The position numbers were made by a program, and so were the translations under genes. Shown piece by piece: positions 23,001 through 33,499 of a stretch of DNA of 64,000 nucleotides. The DNA lies in contig CM026426.1 of NCBI GenBank assembly GCA_014871385.1, positions 70,847,287-70,911,286 on the forward strand, read 5' to 3'. The notes below the pieces were generated by a model, which ran no database searches, was not told where the DNA came from, and saw only the letters and a list, made by a program, of their open reading frames with translations. Every line of letters begins with the position of its first letter. The stretch's first letter is position 1. Source of the DNA: Ceratodon purpureus. Its lineage: Eukaryota > Streptophyta > Bryopsida > Pseudoditrichales > Ditrichaceae.

Positions 23001-24510
23001 AGCAGCATGCTCTGGAGGCGTGCCTCAAGAGTTTGGTGGGGTGCCACCGCGGATTCTGAGAGGAGAGAGCATAATTTCAAGAGAGGCACCAAGGTTGGAG
23101 AAGCTGGTGCAGAAGGTGGTCATGGAGGCTCTCGTTGAGGGCACTCACTTGAAGGGGTTTGAACCAGATCTAGGGTCGGAAGAGGAGTCTTCAGATGATG
23201 AAGAGCCCCATCCCAAGATGTCCCCGGAACGTTCGAGCTCCGTCACTACCGACTCGGATGGGAGCTCGGAAGATGATGCGAGCTCACATGAGGAGACAGA
23301 GGATGGAGGAGACGGCGTTGTCAGTATGGAGTTGAAGCCTTCACAGGCAGCCGGTGGAGAAGGCAGCCCACAACAGCCAGACAGCCAAGACCGTGCGGAA
23401 GGAGATGTGGAAGAGGAGGATTTGGTCGAAGTGATGAGTCCAGCGGAAGCTGAAGGGGGTGAGGGTGGTCGGGTTGTTGGTATTGTTGTCAGTGGGAGCG
23501 GGAAGAAGGCTGAAGGAGGGGTTGTGGTTGGTCTGAGTGGGAAGAAGAAGAGTGAGACTGCAGGGGTTGTTGGGAGCGGGAAGAAGAAGGCCGAGGCAGT
23601 AGAGGAGGGGGCAGAGGTGGAAGGAGAAGCGGTGACGGAAACGGAGAAGAGACCGCAGGGTGTGAGGGGGACAGAGGTGATGGCAGAGGAGAAGAAGGGG
23701 CCACATGGAGTGAAGGGAGCGGAGGTGCTGCCAGAGGAGAAGAAGGGACCGCAGGGAGTGAAGGGGAAGGACACGCCGCCGCAACCTCAGAGGAATGAAA
23801 TGGCCAAGCCGGGGTCACTATGCCTCCCGGGACGCAAGGGAAGAGCGCTTTGGGGAGAACTTCCTCGGGATGGAGCGGGGACCACGGTTGGGGGTTTGGT
23901 GGAGACACTGGTTTCGGAGGAGGCTGCTGCAAAATTTATGGCGGTACCAAGAAGGAGGTCCGAGGGTACTTTAAAGGAGAAGGAGCAGGCTCCAAAGGAG
24001 AAGGGCGATGCTGGGAGGAATGGTGTAGAGAAGGGGGGGTTGGATGTGCAAGCTTCAGTCTGCTTGGAAGGAGAGGCATCCGTAGAGGATTCAGCCGCGG
24101 TGGAAGGATCGGCTGGTGTGGCCTCGTTGGGAGCACCGGAGGGAGAAGGAGCCCACGTGAAGAAGTCTGTTTCGCCCTGGTCTCCTTTCAAGCTGAGAAC
24201 AAAGAGGGCAAAGGGGCCGGAGGTGGAGGATGATGTTAGCGCGGGACAATGTGCGTTGGTAGAGAATGTGTACTCAGCTGACAAGACCACATACAAGGAG
24301 CTCGCTGGGATTGTTGGAGTGAGTGGGAGTCCCGCGGCTGTCCCTGAGGTCAATGTGCGGACCAGGGCACGCACCGCCAAGGAGGCAGAGCAAGCGGCAG
24401 AGGAATCTGCTGAGAAGAGCAAGGCGAAGGGGAGAAAGAAGGAGAAGGTGAAGGGCGGCAAGGTAGGTGGCAATCTCTCACAGAAACGGCGGAGAGGTGG
24501 TGCCACATAG
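20090..24510 (+). CDS. Cargo gene 5' exons: coiled-coil, RING-like zinc domain, Glu/Lys-rich protein
   Basis: The first ATG is at 20,090; the frame is open 15 nt further upstream from a TTG. Exon 1 ends at 21,902 before GTAAGT. Intron 21,903-22,924 ends in GGCAG, and the phases fit (GAT G|GG TCT). Exon 1 encodes a basic/acidic N-terminus, a globular part with VNWCAF near residue 235, a long coiled coil, and a Cys/His cluster (CCLCSFPF, CRHLYHPFC, CKCVATGC, HPDWHRSFGW) that looks like a RING- or PHD-type zinc fold. Exon 2 is Glu/Lys/Gly-rich and ends in a basic nuclear-type tail. One in-frame TAG (21,269-21,271) breaks exon 1. Function unknown. A donor near 24,462 may join it to the SET exons downstream. 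Confidence 0.6.
21269..21271 (+). other. In-frame TAG in cargo-gene exon 1
   Basis: The reading frame on both sides is the same and the coiled-coil heptads continue (QLKK before, EEQKTAL after). The simplest change is CAG to TAG. Otherwise the 604-codon exon is open. Confidence 0.85.
22205..22605 (+). repeat. Three tandem copies of a ~124-bp unit inside the cargo-gene intron
   Basis: The phrase TGTACAAGAAGTTGCTT recurs at about 22,243, 22,366 and 22,491 (spacing about 123-125 bp). It is accompanied each time by AATTCCATAGATT and GGTGCTGGAAA-like sequence. The copies differ by about 10 percent by eye. Confidence 0.8.
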
Positions 24511-24737
24511 AATACAGGCTTGAGCAATCTGTAGGATTGCCTTTTGTAGTTAGTTTTTTTGTTTTTTGATCTATTGAGCTGCGGTATAATGCCTGTATAG
24601 AATAGATTTGCAGGTATATCAATGTATCTTACCTCATGAGTGAGGTCTTCCTTATAGGGAAGGTTCCAGGCTTGTCTGTTTTTTTCCCCATGCGGTTGTT
24701 CTAGTTGCCGCCCTGATTTTTATTTCTTTATTTGTAG

Positions 24738-25888
24738 TCCTCCCCTGCAGTCTTAGAACTTGTCTCTTCTATTTTTATGACCATGACGAGGGGAAGGTGG
24801 TCTGTTGGGATGGGATTCAACCAGGCTGAAGCTTGGTATGATGCAGCAGACTTGTCTAAGGGACTCGAGAGGATTCTTGTCCTTGTCGGTCAGTCTGAAA
24901 TTGCTATGACATATTTTCAATACATGAATTCTAGTGTGGTCTTTGACCAAGCAGTCGTGCCTACCACCCTTGAAAGCCTCCGCCCCGGGGACTTCTGTCT
25001 TTGTTCCCCGGAATGCTTGGGGGCGAATGGTACTTGTGCATGCCAATCCAGTCCAGTCGGTGGAGTTGCATACACTGAAGGAGGCCAAGTGGAGGACGCG
25101 TACCTGGAGCCACGCAACGAAGAAGATGCACATTACTGTAAGAAGGCAGCACGGTGTTTTAATGGAGATTCAGTGTGCCGGGGTCATGTGGGTCGTCTTT
25201 TCGTTAAGGAGTGCAATGTCAAGTGCAGGTGTCATAGTGATTGTGGCAATCGTGTTGTCCAGCAGGGGATGAAGTATCAAGTAGAGGTTTTTTGTACAGC
25301 CCTTACGGGGTGGGGGATTCGGACGACTGAGCTAATTCCTAGAGGTGCGTTTGTTTTTGAGTTGACGGGAGAGATTTTAACAAATGCTGAGCAAATGGTT
25401 AGGAACTTGGAGGTAGTTGGGGGTCAGTCCTATAGCTTGCAACTTGATGCTGACTGGGCCACTGAGCGGAAACTGGACGACCACAGTGCACTATGCTTGG
25501 ACTCTTCTCGGTTTGGAAATGTGGCCAGGTTTTTGAACCACAGGTTAGAACTTGCGACCATATTCTATATACTCAGCGGTCTTTGTCCTCACGTTTTCAA
25601 TCTGATCTGACGGTGGGCCTCTCTCATTACAGGTGTGAAGATTCTAACCTAGTGGATGTACCTGTCTCGATAGAGAGTGTGGATCGCCGCTTCTATCATG
25701 TAGCATTTTTTGCAAATCGTATCATACGGCCTGGAGAGGAACTAACTTGGGACTATGGCACTAATTTTAACAATGATGATCCGGACCTACCTCAGTTTTT
25801 TTGTAAGTGTAAGAGTAAAATGTGTAGAGACAATGCCTTACCACTTGCCATCCGAAGGTCAACCAGGAAACCACCTAGGAGAAGATGA
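24738..25888 (+). CDS. SUVR-class SET-domain histone H3K9 methyltransferase
   Basis: Exon 24,738-25,543 and exon 25,633-25,887 are joined across an 89-nt GT-AG intron (phase fits: CAC AG|G TGT). The pre-SET cysteines (CLCSPEC, CACQ, CKKAARC, ECNVKCRCHSDCGNR) come first. The SET core follows, with GWGIRT, GEILTN, LDADW, the AdoMet motif RFLNHRCEDSN and the catalytic ELTWDYG. The post-SET CKCKSKMCRD closes the module. The order and wording match plant SUVR1/2/4 enzymes, which methylate H3 Lys9 in chromatin. All key residues are present. The frame is open upstream of ATG 24,777 to an acceptor-like TTTATTTGTAG at 24,737. No start-type N-terminus is seen, which suggests splicing from the gene upstream. 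It lies inside the 14.5-kb transposon. Confidence 0.85.
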
Positions 25889-25920
25889 CTTCACATCTGT
25901 GTTGTGCTATTCTGAACAAT

Positions 25921-26100
25921 ATTTCAGCCCATGTACTGTTTGTACTACCGTATATAAATCTACAACATACTATTTGTACATTTTTGATATACTACATGTA
26001 CAAACAAGCGAAATGCAAAGATTTTGAAGAATGGTTCAGCCCATGTACTGTTTGTAGTACCGTCTGTATTCAGAACATACTCTTTGTACATTTTTTGGAG
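25921..26100 (+). repeat. Two tandem copies of a ~112-bp unit after the SET gene
   Basis: CCATGTACTGTTTGTA is found near 25,929 and again near 26,041, each followed by TACCGT and by ATACT.TTTGTACATTTTT. GTAC words are dense here. It may hold the 3' end of the cargo transcript. Confidence 0.7.
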
Positions 26101-26129
26101 CTCGAGACATGTACAAGTTGGCCATAGGC

Positions 26130-26823
26130 AAGGATATTTTTGACTCTTACTACTTCAACTATTGTGTAGCAAACATAGAACAACTCGGATAAATATACAA
26201 CCATTCAAAATCTGGATCTGGAAGCTTGAAGTTGAGTTTATAAACTCACTTGTTAATTCTTAGAATGAATGTTTCGATGGCACTGTTTGAGTAATCTTAG
26301 TTCTATGTTTCAATGCTACTGTTTGGCTAGTCTGAGTAGCTATCCTCAGACATGAGCTCTTGAGATACCGCTATCCAGTGCTCCCTGTAGAAGGCCCAAA
26401 ACAAAAAGGAAAAAAACTACAGTATCTAATATCCAGCAAAATGTAGAACCATGATCGTCCAGCCTGACTCAAAATGAAAAAAGAAATACGGAATGGGTGA
26501 TACTACACTGAAGAGGCACAAACGTAAAAGAGAGTGACATTACAAGGTACAAAATGAAATTATAAAAAGAAGATTATAAAGAATAAAAAAAAAAAAGGGA
26601 TTGCAGGTTCTCTTAATCACAGACTACTATGCCAGACAATAGATGACTGTAGCAAAAAAAAGGGGGAGCACTTGGATAGCGGGATATCTCTGGAGCTCAC
26701 TTTCAGTCAAACAAATACCCAAGCATTTGTTTGACTTGTATCATCACGGGACCAGTACTACTAAAACCAACGTCAAATGAGAAACAATCCTGAAATCAGT
26801 GTACATAGGGGGCCAACTTGTAC
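26130..26823. other. Gap between convergent genes
   Basis: There is no reading frame. AT-rich sequence with A-runs (26,585-26,596) separates the 3' ends of the cargo gene and the transposase gene. Confidence 0.4.
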
Positions 26824-28761
26824 TTAATCTTCATTGAACGCCCACCACTCTCGCAAGGCATCTTCACATATCCTTTGCGTTTCACTGGACATTGTGTATA
26901 CAGGAGTACCTTTAACCCTGTGAGGAGCTAGAACCATAGGGAATTTACAAGCTCTAACCAGATGGGCATCGACATGTGCATCAACTGCTTTGTCACAGAG
27001 TACATATGTCTTCTCACCACGTCCATACTTCTTGTAATAATTTGCTCTGATCACAACGTCTCCAGCCCTAAATATCCCCCCCCCCAAGGGCAAGTCATGG
27101 GCTCTGCTAACACAAACTTCTTTGCTTCACACCGGAGAATGTAGAATTCCACCCCGTCTTCGTTCTCTTCTACTGCTGGAATCATGAAATTGTCGCCGAT
27201 GTCCACCAAATCACCGACCTCCTCTGAAATGCCGTCATACACCCAGTTAGCCTCGTCGTCAACTTCTTCAATTTGCTGTGCTACGGCCCCTGCACTCATT
27301 GGACAGAGCCTCTGTACAGTCCACTCCTGCACATGCGACAGATTCTCACACTCAGTCCAATCACCATCAATACACGGGACACAGAAGCATGACAACTCCC
27401 GAGTTCTAAGCATAGTAGGATCAGACATAGAAAAGCCCATAATAGAATATAGACTCTTTGAGCCCGGCAAAGTGTTACACTTGATACTCTTATCAGTATG
27501 ATCCACCTCTGTATTTCCTATCAACCAAAATACACGTGAAAGAGGGGAAGTTCTAGCATGAGCATATGAGCTGGCAACACGCTCTGTGTATTTTTCCTCC
27601 AGGAGCGCCACCACTTGAGCGGCATTCTGTAAGGGCCTGAGTGGATTCTGGATCTGCTCAGCAGCAAGCGCCCTCTTCACCACGGCATTAGCCTTATCCC
27701 ATTCTCCTTTTCCATGAGCCGACTCAAAGTAGTTCCACCGCATCTTGCAGCCCTCCCGTGAGCGCTGGGTAGCGTGCAACAAAGTACATCGCTGTTGCGC
27801 ACTTAAACTGGGAACTACACCCGTCACTGTAGACCCAATGTTCCTCCGGTGTCAACCCTGAATCACCCAGCCAATCCCAATGCAATGTCAGACAATGTTG
27901 AACAAAAGCTGAATCGTGAGCCTTATCATCAGATATGTAGAAGTGAGTCTGCTTCATGGTCTGCTCTCCTTCTTTCCACATCGTAATGTGCACCAGCATG
28001 GTCACACTAGTACTGAAGTAGTACAAGCTCTGGACCTCGTTTTGGATGGCAAAAGTGTAGTTCTCTGCATAGTCAATATGTGACACAACAACCCCCTCCG
28101 GAACGTTCTTCATCATCAATTGGCATTGCTCATCTTGCCATTGCGCCTTGAAGTTGTGCGTGATAAAGGTGGTCACTGTTTTCTCCGTATAAGATAGGAA
28201 TTCGTTAGCAGCTGTTTCTCTGAAAGCCTCCCTAAGCCGTTTCTTCACTCTTCCAGAATGAGCATCCACTCCCACCTGGTAGTACTCGAAACATTTCCAT
28301 CTAACAAGAAAGGTGTTAGAACCAGACAACTCATGCGGACAAATAGGAAAGAGCTGGAAACCACAACTACAACAGTTGCCCATGAGACATTCAAGTCTGT
28401 GCCACACATCAAATTCTCCCTTTGCATAAACACATGATTCCCACATTAGAGTTATTCGTTTGTACGTATTCTCATGTGCACAACAAGTCCCTTCCTTACT
28501 GCCTGTGCACACTATACACGCACAATCACAGGTGGTATGCACATGGAGCCCCCTGACTTTGTCTCTGAGGTTGCTCAATCCAGCCTTCATCATGTCCATC
28601 TCCACGTGGTATATGCAACAACAGGTATTCCTCTCCTTCAGTTTTCGCACCCACCAAGGCTTCAACCTCTCAAAAGCCCTTTGCCGCACAGTACATTCTA
28701 GATGGACCTCTTCGAAGCGCAAGAAGAACGAGGTTTGCCAATCACGCACAAGTATACATCA
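26824..28761 (-). pseudogene. DDE transposase main exon of the 14.5-kb element
   Basis: On the minus strand the first catalytic block reads HIDYAENYTF (near 28,078) and the second YSDGCSSQFK (near 27,830). The third is NYFESAHGKGEW (near 27,724) followed by VVKRAL. D, D and E in this setting, with the HGKG phrase, are typical of a eukaryotic DDE transposase group. Upstream lies a Cys-rich region (CCCIYHVEM, HTTCDCACIVC, GNCCSCGFQ) that may bind zinc. The frame shifts once near 27,750 and once exactly at a C10 run (27,076-27,085). After correction the protein runs to a stop at 26,824. The first codon of the open stretch is not ATG, so it is an internal exon. Superfamily uncertain, Sola-like favoured. 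Confidence 0.75.
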
Positions 28762-29558
28762 GGTACAATTTAGGACCCTCATTTCAGAACCTCTTACAAA
28801 ACATACAACACAATGTACTAATTGTAGAAAACTAACACCCTTACTCTACAAAAAACACAGAAAATCACAGTGGGTACTCCTCAGTACTTTCGACATTGAT
28901 GCAAGTATAAATTGTATACTAAGAAAGTACAATACATCGCAACGCCACGTATCAACATGACTCCAAGTACTGAACTATATTCTAAGTTATTGATAAGTTT
29001 TCAAAAGTAGCTAAAAAAATAGAAACAAGTAAACTGTGTACCAAAGTGAAATTCTACTCGTACAATAAGTACAATGAAGAACCATCTTATGGACATTTGT
29101 ACTGCTACATCGCAACTAGTGGAAGTCCCAAGTCAAAAAGTACATTACGACGCACATCTAAGACTTACTATGAACGTAAAGTACGCATGGTACCACTTCT
29201 CCACTTCTAATCTATAGTCCTCAGAAGTACTATATCATATATTGCCTCCAAATTACAGAACCAGTACAGTTTATACTTCACTCCAACAGGACCCTGATAG
29301 AAGTTAACATTACAAAGAGTACACACCCGAAATTGACTATATATAGTAATTTGTCTTGCAATGTTTTGATCCAAATTATGTACCATGGAATGCAGCCTAG
29401 GCAAAACATGCTGTACAAAAACTACAAAGTAACTGTTCTCGACTTCTCTAGAATCTTTAGATATCTTTTCTGTCCTGTGAGATACCGAAAGTGTGAAGAC
29501 TAAGTATTCGGACTCATCATATTACACAAACTCAATATATCAATAAGTTACAACTCAC

Positions 29559-30356
29559 CTGAGGCTCGCACAAGTAATGTGTTGGATGAGGCTCGGCCCA
29601 GTCTTTTCGACCTACTCTGTGCTTGACGATGTCCTTCTTGTTCGGTGATACTTTTGTTTGACCATTCCACCATGCATGAATGCATTGTTTGATATACTCA
29701 GATAGCCCTGCTCTCTTCTTCCGATTTAAGCGAAGACTGCAAACCGTGTCTTGACTGTCGGCGGCGTAAACCCTTCTGTTCAACGCAATATTGATGCTCT
29801 TCTGTGTCGTAACCAAAACACGTGACAACGGCCTCACTCCTTCGATCCCCTGGCTAACTGCGGCATCTAACAAGGCACTCTTCCTTGCCAACAGCTCGTT
29901 AGAGTTAGCCTGCTTCACTAACTGTAACTCGTTCTTGAAGTTCTCAATGAAAGAATGAATAACTTTTGCTTCCTGTGGCCGAGCATAGTAAACAGGTAGC
30001 AAAGGGGAAATAGTGTTATGACGCATGACCCTCTCCATAACATCTCTCCTACTAGATGGACCGGGACAACTTCTCAACTCTTCGACTATGTACTGTGCTA
30101 TGCGAAGGGAGATTCGGTTCAACTCCCGCGCAGTTAGAGCATCTTCGACTTCATGATCCGGCGGCACAGAAGCTAACACCAATGTTTCCTCGTGTCTTTG
30201 TCTATCTCGTGCTCTCTGAAGGGCCTTCCGTTCTCTCGCCCTCTCTGTAACTACTGCCCGTAAGTCCTCCTGCAAGCGAGCTTCAGCAAGCCTCGCTGCT
30301 GGACCTGGGCGGCTGATACCCTGTCGCAAGCGTTGCCTCTTAGCAGTGTTACCCAT
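29559..30356 (-). CDS. Transposase N-terminal exon of the 14.5-kb element
   Basis: A 266-codon open exon starts at ATG 30,356 (MGNTAKRQRL). It is preceded by a TTTTCCTAG acceptor at 30,366 and ends at 29,559 with a consensus CAG|GTGAGT donor, phase 0. It encodes a basic helical start, an Arg-rich coil (RARERKALQRARDRQRHEE) and a region ending in HPTHYLCEPQ. It lies directly upstream of the catalytic exon on the same strand. The acceptor of the next exon, near 28,760, is not clear, so the join is unproven. It probably contributes DNA binding or multimerisation. Confidence 0.55.
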
Positions 30357-30534
30357 CGCTGGAACCTAGGAAAATAATAGACGTAGAAAACAAGAAACAC
30401 ACATTAGTTATCAAAAACTGAATGAGAATTCATGGTCGACGAGTTCAGGATGCACGATAAGCTTATAGAAGAAAAAGACAGAGTTACTCTTTCATAAGAC
30501 TGCAACCAAAACTCACCGTAGAATATCAATCTTC

Positions 30535-30882
30535 TCACTTCTTGAACGCAACAGATTCGGAAGAAGCAGTAGGAGACCCTACTGAAAGCCTTCCCTCAGA
30601 AAGAGAAGGTGTGTTGTCAAAGCTACTTCCAGAATAACATAACGAAACTGGACTCATGAATAAAGACCGCCTAGGAGACTCATCTACGTTGTTGCACTTG
30701 CCTAGATAGAAGTCACGATTCCCTTGCTTTGACACTGGTGTTTCTTCAACATAACCCGAATCAGAAACCTCACAGAATGAATGGCAGCAAGAAGAACCGA
30801 ACTCAGTGATCACATCTGTAGTAAAGTATGATGTTATCAGTTTCTGAATAAGAACAACTTGCCGCTGCGTGGACTTTGACAT
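30535..30882 (-). CDS. Short upstream ORF in the transposase leader exon
   Basis: A 115-codon Ser-rich frame starts at ATG 30,882 and stops just 18 nt before a CG|GTGAGT donor at 30,516. That donor would splice to the transposase exon at 30,365. It is either a regulatory upstream ORF or a first exon whose stop is an error. No motif recognised. Confidence 0.3.
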   Translation of the reverse strand: MSKSTQRQVVLIQKLITSYFTTDVITEFGSSCCHSFCEVSDSGYVEETPVSKQGNRDFYLGKCNNVDESPRRSLFMSPVSLCYSGSSFDNTPSLSEGRLSVGSPTASSESVAFKK

Positions 30883-30889
30883 TATTCAC

Positions 30890-31725
30890 AGAGGAAACCC
30901 TAAACCGCCCTTGAACTTTTGAACAAGAGTTATCCCACAGCATACAAGCTAAACTACAGCACCAAGCATAATCTTCAATTCGCAAGCAACAGCATGCTAC
31001 AGCAAAGACGCAACAGTGTGCTGCATGGGCGATGAGAGGAACCAACGAGAGAGACGATGACGTGGACAAATCAAGAGGTGGCGGCGCCTTCATGGCATGG
31101 CGGCCCAGGAAAACAGGATCTGTTGAAAACAACGAGGCAGTAGTTATGACAGATACCATGTACATCATATACTCATGCGTACATTTTGTACAAGTAGCAC
31201 GCAGGAACACGTCGAGGGTCAAGTAACGGAAAAATGACAATTCTCTTTATTTGAGAGAAGGCCATTGTAGAAATGTGTGCCGCCGTCGGAAATCATGCCT
31301 CCCATTACAAAAAATCATAATTTTCCACTTCGTATTCCGTTGCAACTGAAACCAGCACTTACTTCCATGTACAGACCAAATTAACTATGTACTTGTAAAA
31401 TCAGGGATAGATTCCAATAGGCTATTCCTTATTATCTCCTTTGCAAAAAACAAAAACAGATTTAGAGCTTTTGATGTTGAAGACTTTTGTACTTTTCTTA
31501 CATACGAGTACTGTGTGACTTTTTTGTATTACTGCACAATAGTACTAATTGAACACACTTAACTTGCTTTTCTAACTAATTTAATAATGAACAGGAGATC
31601 TCTACATATGTAGTATTTGGAAAAACAAAACAAAAACCAAGGAAAAAGCTTTTGAGTACAAGTAATTGCAAGTACAAATTTATGCCTTCAATGTATATTG
31701 TACTGTGACTCAAAAAGTACATTCG
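30890..31725. promoter_or_regulatory. Right arm of the 14.5-kb element
   Basis: This is non-coding DNA between the transposase leader and the right TIR. AGTAC/GTACA words recur at 31,657, 31,673, 31,699 and 31,717, mirroring those next to the left TIR. It probably holds the transposase promoter and transposase-binding sites. Confidence 0.4.
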
Positions 31726-31743
31726 TCTAGTGTACTTCCACCC
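31726..31743 (-). repeat. Right TIR of the 14.5-kb element
   Basis: TCTAGTGTACTTCCACCC, the exact complement of the left TIR, followed by AGGG at 31,744. Confidence 0.85.
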
Positions 31744-33495
31744 AGGGGTGAGGGTCTGTTAGGGGGGAGGAGTGAAAGGAATATAAGAAATAGAGCCCAG
31801 TATACACGCAAGAATGAAGGAGTCAACGATCTCCAAGTACCCATGTTGGAAAGCGAGACTGTTGATTTTGAAAGTGATTGGGATTTTAGTGAAGAAAAAG
31901 GTGATGATGGAGAAACGGGAGATCCTAATAGCATCAAGTATTGTTATCAGGATGCAACATGGAACAGGTCTTATTTTATTTAAGATCCGGAACGGCATGT
32001 ATTTGTGGGTGTTTCAAAGCAAAGCTTATTTGAAGAGACATTTCACACCATGTTGCAATTGTTTGAGGTTCTTTTGGACACATTACATATTGTGTGATAT
32101 TATTAGGGAGACGAATCGATATGCCACGGAGGTGGATAGAGAGGGAAATATTATGGGTGGTAATGGATGGGAGGAATTTACCGTGCCTGAGTTGAAAGCA
32201 TTTTTGGCAATATGGCTGTACATGGGAATGAAACGACAACCCAATATCAGATCATATTGGCATAAAAAATGTTCAATTTTCAATTGCTCCATTATCTCCA
32301 AAGTTATGACCCGCACTCGATTTTTTACTTTGACAAGATGTTTACATATCACTAATCCTGCAAGATATGTTCAGGACAAAGAATTACCAAGGTATGATAA
32401 GTTGGAGCAAGTGCAATGGTTGATAGAAGCCATTAGGGAAAATTGTAGAAAAGCATGGACTTTGGGGAAGTTTTGCACCATTGATGAGATGATGATAAGA
32501 TATAATGGATCTTATTGTCCTTTACGACAACACATGCCACAGAAACGTTAGAAGTGGGGCATAAAGGTTTGGTATGTATGTATGGAATTTTGTATGGACT
32601 TAGCGAGCTCTACTTCAAAATATGTATGGAATTTTGACATTTACTGCAAGAAAAGCCAAAGAAATGGAGATGAAGGTCCTATTTTACAAGGTGAGCCTAG
32701 ATTGGCTCATAATGTGGTATTAGATTTGACAAGTGGGATAGAGGGAAAAGGCCATGTTATTGCTATGGATAATTTTTTCTCAAGTGTTGGTCTTTTCAAG
32801 GACTTACTTTCTAGACTTATTTATGCTACGGAAATAATGCGGTCTAATCGTATTGGAGTACTTCATTCAACCTATTGAGAAATACAAAGGCTTACAAGAA
32901 AATGGATCAAGGTTGGATGGATTGGAGGATGCATGATTCTCAAACCATGTCATTGGTGGTATGGAAAGATAAGAAACCAGCGCTTCTCTTATCTACCTTT
33001 GCCCAACCGACAATTTCTCCAGATTTGCATGTGCCAACGGTTTCGCATAAGGATGGAACGGTTTGAAATGACATCCCAACTTCACCCATGCATTTGGAGC
33101 ATACAACATATATAGGGGTCTTCTTCTTACTTGACATGACGGTTGTCAATATGTTTTTGATATATGTTCACAAATGCCAAAATGTCGTTCCAATCCGCAA
33201 ACCCATTACACACTTGCAATTTAGGACGGAATTATGTGAAGCTTTATAGCGGAATTGGAGGGCGCAGCAAGAGGATGACTTCATTCAACCTATCCGAAGA
33301 CGTGGTTTATGCTTTCCTATGTTTTCAAGGAAAAGAAATCCATGTGTTGTATGCAATAAGGGTAAAAGTAGTAAAGGCACTAGGCCACATTACTATTGCC
33401 TTTCATGCGACAACAAGTTCATGTGTTTCAAGCCCCGAACTTGCTTCCAAGAGTATCATGAAGCTCTCCAGCAACGAGGTCTTCAAAATGTAAGT
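31744..33495 (+). pseudogene. piggyBac copy 2, transposase catalytic part (right of insertion)
   Basis: The frame resumes at AGG 31,744 and continues into the acidic linker (MLESETVDFESDWDF) and the DDE_Tnp_1_7-type core. IIRETNRYA is near 32,097, TIDEMMIRYNG near 32,480 (first D) and MDNFFSS near 32,765 (second D). The block with the third catalytic D (GVDVADQ in copy 1) is deleted near 33,115. The Cys-rich C-terminal domain (CVVCNKGK, CLSCDNKFMC) remains. Stops near 31,983, 32,549 and 32,878 and frameshifts are present. Inactive. Confidence 0.85.
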
Positions 33496-33499
33496 GGAA

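Larger units (their letters stand above)
17231..31743. mobile_element. 14.5-kb DNA transposon carrying a SET methyltransferase gene
   Basis: The ends are perfect 18-bp inverted repeats (GGGTGGAAGTACACTAGA at 17,231-17,248 and its complement at 31,726-31,743), flanked by AGGG direct repeats. The element sits inside a piggyBac coding region. Deleting it with one AGGG joins codon AGG at 17,227 to the same frame at 31,744. GTAC-containing words (AGTAC, GTGTAC) are frequent near both ends and through the interior. It contains a minus-strand transposase gene (30,882-26,824) and a convergent plus-strand cargo gene (20,090-25,888). A 4-bp duplication and the HGKG-type transposase would fit the Sola superfamily, but that placement is an inference. 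Confidence 0.85.

Noticed and set aside
23145..24527. Long minus-strand frames over the Glu/Lys-rich exon
   Set aside because: They are Pro/Ser-rich complements of a biased plus-strand coding sequence, a usual shadow effect.
17239..31735. GTAC as the target duplication of the 14.5-kb element
   Set aside because: GTAC is a palindrome inside the 18-bp inverted repeat. The AGGG outside the repeats gives both a direct repeat and an in-phase piggyBac frame.
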